DNA of 64,000 nt from Cavia porcellus (taxonomy: Eukaryota > Chordata > Mammalia > Rodentia > Caviidae): assembly GCF_034190915.1 (NCBI RefSeq), contig NW_026947484.1, positions 76,711,482 to 76,775,481 of the forward strand. The letters are read 5' to 3'. Under the pieces are notes generated by a model, which was given only the letters and a program-made list of their open reading frames with translations, made no database searches and was not told where the DNA came from. Position numbers and translations under genes: made by a program. Every line of letters starts with the position of its first letter. Within the stretch, counting starts at the first letter, position 1. Positions 1-10,539 of the stretch are shown here, piece by piece.

Positions 1-345
1 TTAACTTCTATCATAAAATTTACCCATTCAAAATACACAGTTCTAGAGGTTGTAGTATACTGAGTTTTATGCAATCGCACCAATGTTTAAATATTTTCTT
101 TTCTTTTTTTTAAAAGTTTTTTTTGGTGCCGGGGATCGAACTCACAACCTCAAATTTGCCAAACAAGTACTCACATTGCTGAGTGAATTCCCGGCCTGTT
201 TAAACATTTTCATCACCCCAGAAAAAACACTGTGGACCCATTAGCAATGACTCCCCACGTCCAGTATGTGGTTCTTCATGACTGGCTTTTTCTACTTAGA
301 ACAACGTTATCGAGATTCACCCACACTCCAGCCCTCAAGATCACT
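1..345 (-). mobile_element. L1M LINE 3'-end fragment
   Basis: Matches the antisense 3' end of old mammalian L1 (AAAATTTACCCATT near the start; ATCACCCCAGAAAAAACAC near 214; ACTCCCCACGTCCA near 250). Split by the ID element at 98-196 and cut by the window start. Confidence 0.7.
98..196 (-). mobile_element. ID SINE inserted in an L1M fragment
   Basis: Reverse-complement ID element (T-run, then GGTGCCGGGGATCGAACTC). Flanked by 14-bp target-site duplications TGTTTAAATATTTT (84-97) and TGTTTAAACATTTT (197-210, one mismatch), so it entered the LINE-1 remnant by target-primed reverse transcription. Confidence 0.85.
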
Positions 346-411
346 AAGTTGTTCTTGTTAACACGAGTGAATTAAGGAGGGTCAAAGGAAGAAGAGAGAA
401 TTCTAAGGGTT

Positions 412-510
412 GGGGCTGGGGATTTAGCTCAGCGGCATAAGCACCTGCCTTGCAAGCAGGTGGTCATGAGTTCAATCCCTGGTACCAATTTAAAAAAAAA
501 AAAAAAAAAG
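412..510 (+). mobile_element. ID SINE with perfect target-site duplication
   Basis: Full ID element: GGGGCTGGGGATTTAGCTCA (A-box region), GAGTTCAATCCC (B box), GGTACC and an A-tail. Perfect 18-bp duplications GAGAGAATTCTAAGGGTT lie at 394-411 and 511-528, so the insertion is young. Confidence 0.95.
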
Positions 511-1880
511 GAGAGAATTCTAAGGGTTACAACACAGCGCCATGACATGAGGCAAGAAGTAATTTCCTCCTACATACCATGTAACCCAACCTATGTCTGT
601 CCATTAGCTCATTCTGTTCCATTTTGATAGTTTCTGAATATCACCAACCTCATTTCAAATGGGAAACCCAAAAGAGGAATTCAGAATCTTCTCAGAGAGA
701 ATGCAGGTCACAAGGAGCAGAGCCAGGATTGGAATGCATGTTTGTCCAGCATTAAAGTCCTGTGATTCTCACTATTTCAGGGCCTAAAGTAGTCAGATTC
801 TGGCAGTGATCATTTCACAAGCACAGGTAGCTGGGACTTCTGGCCAATGTCAAAAAGAGGTATTCACTGTGCGTTTAAGAGATTTCATTCCCTAGTCCAG
901 AAGCTCCTTACTCAACACCTTTACATTCCTCACTGAGAGTATTTCTCAGAGCCAGAATACACTTGCAAAGTCAGTGTAAAGGTCTGGATGAAACGTGGTA
1001 CATCACGCAGTATATTCAGTTGCAAAACAGGAAGATCCTTGTGGTATGATAAGAGAATGATCTAAATACAGTGAACAAAAGTAAAATGCAGAACAGCATG
1101 CAGACTCTGCCATATGCATTAAAAATTATGCATGAGGGAAGATCAGAGTAAATACACTGGTATGTAATATCTGCTTATGTATGAACACAGCAACTTCGCA
1201 AGGAATCTGCAAAATGCAAATCTCAGTTGCATCTGTGGTGAGGAACTTAGTTGACTGCAGGCATTGGTGAGAAGTTCACTCTTCACCATTATGAGCCTTT
1301 TAAACTTTTGAGTGTGAATCTATCACCTATTCAAAAATACATACATATTTAACAATCCACGTATGCATTTAACAGCATACTAAACTCCTTGGTCCTAACA
1401 GGTGTTGGCCTAGAAGGTGGGGATACAAGTGGATACAAGACCAAAGGGAAAAGATTTAAAGACTTGTAGATTTCACACCTTGTTTCTACCTCAAAAGACC
1501 AAGTCCAAGGCCAGCTCCCCCACATCAGCCCTAACTCTGCTGTGAACAGGGATCTTCGGCTCCGACTTGCACAGGATTTATAGTCTGCACCACACTTTTC
1601 ATTACCCACCCCTTTATTTTGTCTGTTGTAGCTTCAAGAGTGCTCCGTGTAGACCAGCCTAATTAAATTGCTATCACTATGGACCTGAGAAGTATCCTAC
1701 TTTTCCATTTCCATCATCACCTTCTTCCCTGTTGTTCCTAACTGAGGAACAAGAGATGGACAATGTGCTCTTTCTAGAACACAGGAATGAAAGCCTGGGT
1801 CTGACGGCTGCTGTGGAGCTAATGACCCGATCTATGCCAAGGGTTGTTACAGTAGTTAAACGAATCAATACAGGAAACAT

Positions 1881-2001
1881 GGGGCTGGGGATTTAGCTCA
1901 GCGCATAAGCTCCTGCCTTGCAAGCAGGCAGTCGTGAGTTCAATCCCCGGTACCGATAAAAAGGAAAAAAGACAAAAAAAAAAAAAAAAAAAAAAAAAAA
2001 C
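1881..2001 (+). mobile_element. ID SINE
   Basis: ID element from GGGGCTGGGGATTTAGCTCA through GGTACCGATAAAAAGG to a 26-bp A-tail. Well preserved, hence probably young. Same GATAAAAA...GACAAAA tail type as the copies at 19677 and, reversed, 11939. Confidence 0.93.
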
Positions 2002-2794
2002 CCGGAAACCATTAATAGCAATGTCTGGAACATGACATTGTGTGTAAGTGAACTTTGTTAATCATTTCTATTGTCTTTTGTCATGCCCTACCTGTCATCC
2101 TGTGGCCCCCAGGTTCAGCAAAACGTAGCTTTTTCTCGTTTCTGGAATATGTTGTGTCTCCTCCTACTGGGATGAAACAGGAGTTCTTAATTTCCAGATG
2201 GGTCAGGTAAGACTGGACTCTACATATTTTTCCCCTCTTTCCCAGAAAAAATTAGTAGCTTCCTCCTCTCCTCCTCGGAGTCACTTTGTCCCTGTTACAT
2301 TTTCCTAAGGGCTTTTGATTTGCCTGGCGCCACCTCTGGTAATCAAGAGTTTAAGCTGTCAGGGGCCAATGGGAAAACAGCAGTCAATGCAAAGACCAAG
2401 GCTACTGGTTACAAAAAATTTCGGCCATATCTCCATATATGTTACCCCATTTTGACATACTATTATTTTTAAAAAATCAGAATGATTTTTTACACATTAA
2501 GTCAACAACAGAAGTCAATACCAGGGGGCACACTTTTTCAGGTAATGGGCCTAACAAATATTTTAGGACCTGTTTAGTCATTGTTGCAACTACTCAATGC
2601 AGCCTTTGTGTCTCCAGAGTAGCCACGAACAGCAGGTAAAGGAGTAGGTGCGGCAGTTTTCTAATAAAACTCTCTATGGACACTGAAACTCTAATTTCCT
2701 GTTTCATGTGTCAAAAACATTCAACTTTTAATGTTCGTTCAGCGACTTAATAACATACCCAATAACATATGTAAACCTCATGTAATACAAACAC

Positions 2795-2925
2795 AAACGG
2801 CAGCCAGGCTAGTGGCTTAAAGGGTAATCTCAGCACTTGAGAGGCTGAAGCAGGAGGGCTGCAAGTTCCAGACCAGCACGTACTACACAGAAAGCCTGTG
2901 TCTCGCAAAAACAAAACACACACAG
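2795..2925 (+). mobile_element. B1 SINE (diverged)
   Basis: 7SL-derived B1: CCAGGCTAGTGGCTT, TAATCTCAGCACTTGAGAGG, GAAGCAGGAGGGCTGCAAG, ending in AAAACAAAACACACACA. Confidence 0.8.
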
Positions 2926-3139
2926 ACTTATGGTAGATTTGGAACACAGTGCTACAGCTCAGATCCCTGTCTGCAAGATATTTTTTCTACTTCGAAGGTC
3001 TTTGCTTGCAGGTAGAGTTGTAAGATTTAACAGATAAAAATGCAAGACCACTCCGCTAAGTCTCAATTTCAGACAAGGAATACGTTTTTAGTACAGATCC
3101 CGCAAGATATTTAGGTATTTTATCTGCCACCCTACTTCA

Positions 3140-3520
3140 AAGAGTTCCCCAGCGGCGAGGCACGCATTTCATTTTCCACCCGCCACACTCCCAACCCCGC
3201 AGGGCCGCCCCTCCCCCATGAGTTGTTTACGCCATTCCCACGAGGAAACTCCCTGGATTCGCAGCGGGGCGTGGGTGTAGGCGTCTGCGTGGGCGGTGGG
3301 GCCACCGGCGTTACCTGTCAATCATTCCCCGGCCCGGGTCCCTTTGGAGGCGCGGGCAGGAGCCGGTGGGAACGGCGTCAGTCACGTGGTTCCCGCTGGC
3401 CGGCAGGGGGCGCGCTCGGTAAATGGCACGGGGCCAGGTCGGACTGGTGCCCCCGACTGACCAATCTCGCCTGGAGCACCCTTCTCCTTGCGGTCCCCAA
3501 GAAGAGGGATGGGAGGCTGC
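3140..3520. promoter_or_regulatory. Orphan CpG-rich element 7.5 kb upstream of DMRT1
   Basis: Isolated CpG-rich stretch with no exon I can recognise. It contains CTGTCAATCA at 3315-3324 (reverse complement TGATTGACAG, the PBX-MEIS/PKNOX composite), CACGTG at 3383-3388 (E-box of the USF/MITF class), CCGGCAGGGGGCGCG at 3400-3414 (very close to the CTCF core) and a CCAAT box at 3461-3465. GC boxes lie around 3265-3305. This looks like an orphan CpG island acting as a distal promoter, enhancer or insulator. Function is inferred; only the motifs and composition are seen. Confidence 0.6.
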
Positions 3521-4940
3521 ACTAGGTAAACCCCAGTGTGTGACTTCACGGCACTCCGCATATTTTCTGATTGTTCTCAGCTCTAATTAACAAAGGCTCG
3601 TATTGGTAAATAGCAGGAAGGCCCCGGGGGCAAAGGGAGTGGCTTGCATCCCTCCTGGCCTTGCTGAAGCAGCAGCGAAGCTCCCGGTGGGAACAGCGAA
3701 AAGGGAATTCCGCACAACTCACCGCCCCTCTTGAACCAAACTGTTACTGAATTTTTCTTGGAATATAATATTTCACCCCTTCTACTTCCTTCCCCAGTGC
3801 CAGGCACATGCTTTTAATATTGGCACGTTTGGTTACGGTACTTTTGACCCTTAAAAGTTTACAGCAGCCCACTGACAGTAATATATGATCAACTCAAGCA
3901 ATATTGATCAGTAGATAACGCAGAAGTATATAAATGAATATAACCAATTTTCATCATGTTATTATTACAGATGGTTTTTAAATAATTTGTGTCAGTAACT
4001 CAGAGACAATGGTGATCCTTGTCCGCTGATGAATCTTGTAGAGATGAGTGCCTAAACTGCACTTACTTATCACAAAACCCACTTTATCACAAAGTGCCAA
4101 TACTGCAATTAAACCTGAATACTGAGGTTTTAGTTTAAAGCAAACAACTCATACCTTATCTCTTTTGTCTTGAAAAACAACACAGGTGCCATAGATCCAC
4201 CACCACTGCCCTCATCCTTGGCATGGAATATGATATTGCATCTATACTCACTATTTTTCTTCTAGGCTTATCATCCTTTCTTCTGTAATTAGGTGAATCT
4301 TTGTGCTTGTAACACATCTGAACTATTCAGTGTCGAGTTTTTTCCCCCGACTAGTAAAATGGAAAAATGAAAAGACCTCCTTTGAGAGGGAGAAATTATA
4401 AAATACATAATAGCTGATAATATATGTATTTATGTAAGGTTTCAATTTTGAATTAGTCACAAAATATTCATTTTACTACTGCTAGCTCTCTAACGCATGA
4501 AAGTGGCCTATAAGAAAAATTCAGGTTCACTTACATTGTTATTTATGCTAAGAATATTAGCAGTGCTAGTCTGTCTTGTTTTAACTTTGTTAGCAAAATG
4601 AGAAATTAGCAAAATAGCGGCATTGAGCCCAATAGAGGATGTATCTGAGCGCTCTGAATGATACACATTTCAACTTCCAATTCCTTGTGAAACTTGTAAG
4701 TGAAATTTTCTTTCAGAATTTTTCAGTATTTAAGTCTCATAGCAGAAAGCACAGGAAAATTCTTGAAATAGTCATAATTTATCAAGGTGTCAAGGGAATA
4801 AAATCTTAAGTAATTGGTAATTTGGGTGAATTTAAAAAGCAACCATCTTTATTTTTAAATGACCAGGTAAAATAAAGCATTTATAAGTTAAAATTTAAAA
4901 TAGTAATTTGGTATTTGTGCTTCACAAATATTGACCGGTA

Positions 4941-5040
4941 AGGGCCAGGATTTAGCTGAGTGGTATAAACGTCTGCCTGACAAGCGCAAATTTGCAAGTT
5001 AGATCCTTGGTACCAAAAAAAAAAAAAAAAAAAAAAAAAA
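4941..5040 (+). mobile_element. ID SINE (diverged body, long A-tail)
   Basis: AGGGCCAGGATTTAGCTGAG start, GATCCTTGGTACC, then 26 A residues. The body is more mutated than the copy at 1881. Confidence 0.85.
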
Positions 5041-5147
5041 GAAAAAAATATATACATATACACATACAGAGAGAGAAAGAGAACAATAAGTATGTATTAA
5101 TACTTTCTCCCTATCACATTTAACTTTTTTAAGTTGAATCAAGTCGG

Positions 5148-5224
5148 TTTTTTTCTTTTTGGGGGGTACATGGGGATTACACTCACAACCTTGTGCTTGC
5201 GCTGCTGAGCTAAAACCGCAGCTC
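5148..5224 (-). mobile_element. ID SINE
   Basis: Reverse ID: T-rich start, GGGGATTACACTCACAACC, CTGCTGAGCTAAAACC. Confidence 0.75.
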
Positions 5225-5252
5225 AAATTAAGTATTTTTTAAAATGAGATTT

Positions 5253-5312
5253 CAGTCTGCCTGGTAAGCACAAGGTCCTGAGTTGGATTCCTGGTACAAA
5301 TATAAAAAAGAT
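5253..5312 (+). mobile_element. 5'-truncated ID SINE
   Basis: Only the 3' half: GTCTGCCTGGTAAGCACAAG, GAGTTGGATTCCTGGTAC, short A-rich tail. Confidence 0.65.
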
Positions 5313-6032
5313 TTCTTCTTGAGCATTAAGAAATTGGTTCTATGAGAAACACTGACGATGGTAAGTGATTTTTCCCCTTTAAATTAATGGGAATCATGCT
5401 AATTATTTCAAAACAGTAGTTAATACTGAAAAATCACCTCCGAGTGTCTTCTTCAAATTCATATCTTAATTTGTCTGTATTCTGAATACATGTTTTCTGG
5501 ATCACTGTTTCACTTGTGTCATGGCCAGTGATTTTTCAAATGACAGGCTTTTTCTTCATGTGTCAAAACTTTTACAATTTAATAATTTTTATTGGGGAAA
5601 TCTAAAGTATTTATAGTCCTCAGCAGAGAGCAGTGAACTAAACACGGTTTCATACTTGGGTGATAACTTGTAGGGACATTACTTGTGGAAATCAAGCCCC
5701 GTACGACAGTGATGGCCCTGTCCTGAGTAAGGCAAACCGTGGCTGTGCAGACTTTTCCCATCGGATTTTCCTTTTGCTGGCCAGCCAGCTCGTTGTGTGT
5801 GATGTGCTAGCTTCTTGTATACCCTGTCTTCCTGAGCACCAGCCATTGAGTCCAGATGCGTTGTAACAGATACTTGCTACCAAGAGGTTTTGTCATTTAT
5901 TTCCAGGCTCCAAGTCGAACTAGTGTTCCTAATCTTTAACATTTTACTTGAGAAGAACTAGGTAAACTGATGAGCCCCTAAAGTCTGCTTCTCAGTTCTT
6001 CTCTTCATTCTTTGCTTCAAAATTTCTCTCAC

Positions 6033-6235
6033 AGAGCCAGGCATGGTAGTATAATATAGCCTGTAATCCCAGCACCCTAAGAAACTGAGGCAGGAGGACT
6101 GTAATTTGAGCCCAGCCTCAGCAATTTAACAATTTGAGTAGCTCCTGTCTCAAAATAAAATCTTAAAAAGCGAGGAGGCTGAGGAATGGAACTCTGGTAG
6201 TGGAGGTCCTGGGCTCAGGTCCCAGTGGTGGGAAA
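6033..6235 (+). mobile_element. B1-ID composite SINE
   Basis: B1 (AGCCAGGCATGGTAGT ... CTGTAATCCCAGCACCC ... CTGTCTCAAAATAAAA, to about 6170) followed directly by an ID-like unit (GAGGCTGAGGAATGGAACTC ... GGGCTCAGGTCCCAGTGG). Same order as the composites at 8843-9050, 13217-13385, 22956-23155 and 34858-35068. Confidence 0.7.
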
Positions 6236-6279
6236 AAAGTCCTCCTATAGAATCCCCAGAGAACAGCTCATTCTTGGTG

Positions 6280-6435
6280 CATTTGTCTCAGTCACTGTTG
6301 CAAGCTTTTCCAGTTGCACATCAATCATTGCATTTTCACAACAATTTTCAGGCTATGTACAATTTCTAGATGAGAAAGGAGAGGCACAAAGAAGATATGC
6401 AACTTGCCTCATAGGCAAATAGCTGGAAAGTGGCA
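6280..6435 (+). repeat. MIR SINE fragment
   Basis: Core MIR-like words: CTAGATGAGAAAGGAGAGGCACAAAGA ending in CTTGCCTCATAGGCAAATAG, as in the ATGAGGAAACTGAGGC / AACTTGCC part of MIR. Short and old. Confidence 0.55.
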
Positions 6436-6482
6436 ACATTAGGCCTTTGATGACTTTATGAGGTCTTGACTCAGTATAAAAG

Positions 6483-6545
6483 AGGGCTGGGGATGTAGTT
6501 CAGTCTGAAGGTTGTGGGTTCTGTCCCTAATACTTCGAATAAATA
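6483..6545 (+). mobile_element. ID SINE fragment
   Basis: GAGGGCTGGGGATGTAGTTC start, internally deleted, then GGGTTCTGTCCCTAATACTT. Confidence 0.6.
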
Positions 6546-6859
6546 ATTAAAGAACACCCTTTAGGTCTTCAACACAGGCAGATTACCACAGGCCTGCCTT
6601 CCTTACCATCATGATGACATTCAGGATTCTGGTGCTCTCCTCTCTCAGCCTCTGCGTGTATACTGGTGGCATTTGGAATGCATAGAGCCAAGTCACTGGT
6701 TAAGTAGGCTTTCCTGGGGCCACCTCAGGCCTAGCCATGTTTCTGAACAATTAGGTTCTTGCCAGTATTATCTGCTTTCAAATTCCTCCTGGTTTAGACA
6801 TATCTCTAATTCCTGTGATACAGTTGCTGTCACAAAATAAGGACGGAAGGTTCAAACAT

Positions 6860-6955
6860 GGTCGTCAGGAGCAGGAGGTGTATTCAGTTTAGGGTGTGTA
6901 TTTAACATGTGTGAAGTCTTGGGTTCGATCTCCAAGACCAAACAAACAAAAATTA
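6860..6955 (+). mobile_element. Degenerate ID-like SINE
   Basis: Only the B-box part is clear (CTTGGGTTCGATCTCCAAGACC) with an A-rich tail AAACAAACAAAAATT. The 5' half is weak. Confidence 0.4.
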
Positions 6956-7069
6956 AGCACAACAACACAAAATGAAATGAAACACCAAGCCAAGCAAAAA
7001 CCATTATGTGGCTTGTGCAGATCACACAGTAATTGGCAGAACTGACGCTGGCATTCCTCAAACACCTCA

Positions 7070-7465
7070 AGGACAAAAGTCTCCATCATTCGCCTACAGG
7101 ATAGAAGCCAAATTCCCCAGTGGCAGGCAAGGTGCCATGCTATCTTTCCAGCTTTATCTCCTGTAGGGCTCCAGCTTGATTCCTGTGTTCTAGGCTGGCA
7201 TGTCTGTACCCTCTCCCCCAATCCACAGGCTCATTTCCATTGCTGGTTCCCACGACTCAGAGGCTCTTGTTTTGTCCTCTATGCCTATTTAAATCCCCTG
7301 TGACTACAAGAAGGCCGTCCTCCACCTCATATGAGGTGCTCGGTATTGAGCACTCGATCCTAGCAGTCCTGTGTCTCCCTTGATAGCTTACTGCTCCTAC
7401 CGGTCACAGGCATTTACTCACACAGCAACACACTAGTGCCAAAGCTTTAGTGACTCAGGGCTGAC
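7070..7465 (+). repeat. L2 LINE fragment
   Basis: Follows the L2 3' region: GATAGAAGCCAAATTCCCC, CAAGGTGCCATGCTATCTTTCC, then a degraded CTCCAGC...TGCTGG-type stretch. Old mammalian repeat. Confidence 0.55.
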
Positions 7466-7659
7466 ACTTGGCGTGGCGAAGCTGAATATTTTGACTTACA
7501 TGTGTGTTAGACCAAAACCAACCTGGAGAATTTTCCCGGGAGCAAAAACAGCTTTCCATGGACAAAATGCCTAGTAGATGAAATTTATCACTGGTGCCTT
7601 GTAACACAGCTTCCTCTATATCCTGCTTTCTCCCTGCTCTGTACTTTCCAATATAGAAG

Positions 7660-7830
7660 CAATAACAAACATCTTACTGTGTGCAGATGCTTTTTAAAAA
7701 TACTCCCCAAGTATTAACTAACTGCCCTTTGAAACAGGCATTCTTATTACCTCTCTTCCCTTTTACAGAGGAGGAAACTCAGTCATAGAGCAGTTAAATA
7801 AGTAAAGTCACATCACTGGGAGTCAAGATT
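7660..7830 (+). repeat. MIR SINE fragment
   Basis: TTTTACAGAGGAGGAAACTC and the following CAGTTAAATAAG / TCACATCACTGGGAG match the MIR core. Confidence 0.65.
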
Positions 7831-7884
7831 AATCATTGTTTTAATATACTGTTACTGCCCTCCAATAAAGTAAAGAACTTTTCT

Positions 7885-7970
7885 GCTGTTGCCCAGTCTA
7901 TTTCAAATCTTGATCCTCTTGCCTCAGCTCCAGCTGGAATTATGAGGGTACACCCCTCAACCCACTTTCA
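7885..7970 (-). repeat. B1-like fragment, weak
   Basis: TTGCCCAGTCTATTTCAAATC, CTCTTGCCTCAGCTCCAGCTGG. Strongly diverged 7SL-like half. Confidence 0.4.
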
Positions 7971-8633
7971 TATATTCTGGGCGCAATGTTTTATAAAGAT
8001 ATGATGCTAACATATTTCCTCAATCTGTAGCTTATGTTTTCACTTTCTTAATGATACCTTTTAAAGCACAAAAGTTATGAATTTTAATGAAGTCCAATTA
8101 ATCATTAGCACTCTTGGTCTCATATCTACTAAATTTTATCCAAGCCATATTTCAGAACTGTCCTCTCCCTACTTTTGGTATGTCCTGGAGATATTTCTAA
8201 GTCAATAAATTCAGATTTGATTCGTCATTCTGAGGTTTTTGTTTTTCAAAAGAGGAAAGGAGACCACAGGGCCAGGCTATTCAAAATATTCAGTGTGAAT
8301 CTCAAGCTTGGAGTTCTCTTACCTCCCAGTTGGATCACCTTCTGCCTATTAGCACCTCTGTGGATTGGGAATAAAAACTTCACTTGTTTATGATTTCATC
8401 ACAGCATTTATGTCTCAGTGTTGGTCATACAGTTTCAAATTCCTAAGTTTTCTGTAGGCTTAAATCCTTCCGTCACAAATTCTTACAAGGACCATATATT
8501 TCCCAGTAATTTAGGCTATGACAACTGGTTTTTCCTGCATGTATCTCATTCTGTAAAGCTGGACTGGAGCTTGAGAATGATTCCTCTTCAGTTTATGTAT
8601 TAAAGTATAATTTTAAAAAAAAAGGAGAACAAA

Positions 8634-8775
8634 CAGGGCATGGTAGTGCATGCCTGTAATCCCAGCACTCAGGAGGCTGAGGCAGGAAGATCACTGTAAG
8701 TTTGAGGCCAGCCTAGGCTACATAGTGAATCCTGTGTCAAAAAACAAAAAACAGCGAGAGTGAGACAGAGAGAAG
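8634..8775 (+). mobile_element. B1 SINE
   Basis: Well-preserved B1: AGGGCATGGTAGTGCATGCC, TGTAATCCCAGCACTCAGGA, AGGCCAGCCTAGGCTACATA, A-rich tail. Followed by a GT microsatellite. Confidence 0.92.
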
Positions 8776-8800
8776 AACATGAATATAGTGGATAATAATA

Positions 8801-8803
<3 letters not shown>

Positions 8804-8841
<38 letters not shown>
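8804..8841. repeat. (TG)n microsatellite
   Basis: About 18 uninterrupted TG dinucleotides. Confidence 0.97.
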
Positions 8842-8842
<1 letters not shown>

Positions 8843-9050
8843 TGTGCTTCTCTAGAGACCCAAATCAGGACACTAGAATGGTAGGCAAACATTCTGTCAC
8901 TGGGCTGCATATCCAGTCCCTCTTATTTAAAATTTTATTTTGAGATAGTCTCATTAAGTTCCCCTGCCTGGCCCCAAGCTTCCAGTCTTCCTGTCTCAGC
9001 CTTCTGAGTCACTGGGATTACAGACATGGGTCGTTGACACTTGGCTGGCC
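8843..9050 (-). mobile_element. B1-ID composite SINE (diverged)
   Basis: Read on the minus strand: B1 (9050 to about 8930; on + TTTGAGATAGTCTCATTAAG ... CTGTCTCAGCCTTCTGAGTC) followed by an ID unit (on + CACTGGGCTGCATATCCAGTCCC). Same order as the other composites. Confidence 0.6.
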
Positions 9051-10089
9051 TATGTGTTTTAGATAAACTCTTCCAAGGACTGGGATATCCCTGAATATAA
9101 CAGTGGTTATCATTGAAGAGGTTCCAGGATGCACAGATGGTTGCATCCTGGTCCCTGTTGGGAGCAGAACTTCATTGCCTTCACTGGTATTTCATGAGGT
9201 TTTGTGCAAAGCCAGGAGCTTCTTTAGGAAAAAATTCTCAGATTTTGAACACTAATGGAGAAAATTTACTGAGAGAAAGTATCTGTGAATGGGCCTCGGA
9301 ATTAGAAAGGGAAGGCAGATTAGAGGATTTCAGAGACCAGGGCTAACCATGCCCCACTACTAAGAGACAGCCGCTGGACAGCCTTTTGGAAGAGAAGTCA
9401 AGAGGGGTGGCCATGCTTCTTGGGAGAACTAACATTTTAAGGCTGTGGCTCAGCAGGTGGAAAGCAATTATAAACACCAGTAAAAAGGGAGTGGGGTGGG
9501 GAGGGGTGTTAAGGGCAGCCTCAGTAGGACACCTGTGATATTAGCAAGGCTAATAAACAGGCAGGTAAAGTGTCCACAAACAGTATATCCAAGCTGTGCA
9601 GCACTAAGAAATGCAGAGGAATCAGGCAAAGTGCTTGGATACTTTGCCTGAGGTGTCCAACTTTTTTCTTTCACATGGAAAACAATACCAGTCATTGCTG
9701 GCCCCTGGGGCTGTGTGTTTGGAACATCCAGGAAGTCTAGGCAATAGAAAGACCAGCTGGAAACCTGTGCAGAGATGCAAAGCTGAGGTGAGGAGCTGGC
9801 TGCAGCAGGACAAGTGCACGTGTGGGAAGAAAGGATGGATTTCGCTATGCACGTGCAAAGAGTAACTCAGACATGGTGGGGGTGGAGAGTGCATGTAGGA
9901 ACCTTGGGAAAAGCTGAAACATGATGATGGGAGATTTTTTATATTTTTGGAGGTATATTTACCTACAGTAAAATGAAGAAATCTTAGGTATAGAAATAAT
10001 CTTGATGTCTATCTTTTATCTGTATAACCCTTCCTTTCAAAACTGACTTTTCCTCTGAAGTGTGGTTGACACCTTTTTCAAACTTTTGA

Positions 10090-10160
10090 GTCTTGCTAAA
10101 TTGTTCAGGCTGATCTCAAACTTTAGATCTTCTATCGCAGCTTCCTGCAAAATTCATTTT
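10090..10160 (-). repeat. B1-like fragment, weak
   Basis: GCTAAATTGTTCAGGCTGATC and CTCAAACTTTAGATCTTC resemble the middle of an antisense B1; the rest is lost. Confidence 0.35.
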
Positions 10161-10539
10161 TTCCCCACAGTTTCACTTGCCGGCTGAATCTAAATGAAGC
10201 TGCCCCTAAGGCAGAAAACTATATATACACAGGAACTGAGAAGCAACTAGAGCTGGAATTGTATGGACCGGAAAGTTATTTAGAGCTATTAGGCTGGAAT
10301 CCTATGAGCAGAAGAATACAGGTATAGGAATGGGGAGCCAAAAGCCTCAGACTTAAATTTTGGAGGCGCCTGGACCTGGTTTTATCTGCCTACAGTCCGC
10401 CCTAATGAACTAGAAGAATGCTTCAGGCCTCATGGGGGTAGTGTAGTCGAGTAGGGGGGAAGGGAGCTAGAAGAACCCCACGGGGTGGTCTATACATCCT
10501 CCCAGCAGCACGAAGGACCTTTTGAGCTCAGGCGGGAAG

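Larger units (their letters stand above)
1..10500. other. 5' flank of DMRT1, no coding gene
   Basis: Upstream intergenic DNA. Besides the repeats and CpG element listed separately, I see nothing recognisable in about 530-1880, 2010-2790, 3530-4930, 5320-6030, 7470-7660, 7970-8630 and 9060-10500. Short open frames here lack family resemblance, codon bias or splice context. The DNA from 9060 to 10500 is largely non-repetitive by eye and may hold gonadal regulatory sites, but I cannot name one. Confidence 0.6.

Noticed and set aside
412..490. tRNA-like sequence with A and B boxes.
   Set aside because: These are tRNA-derived ID SINEs with A-tails and target-site duplications, dispersed in many copies, not functional tRNA genes.
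2324..2340. Second CTCF-like motif (TGGCGCCACCTCTGG region, minus strand).
   Set aside because: The core is only partly matched and the upstream half of the motif does not fit; too weak without binding data.
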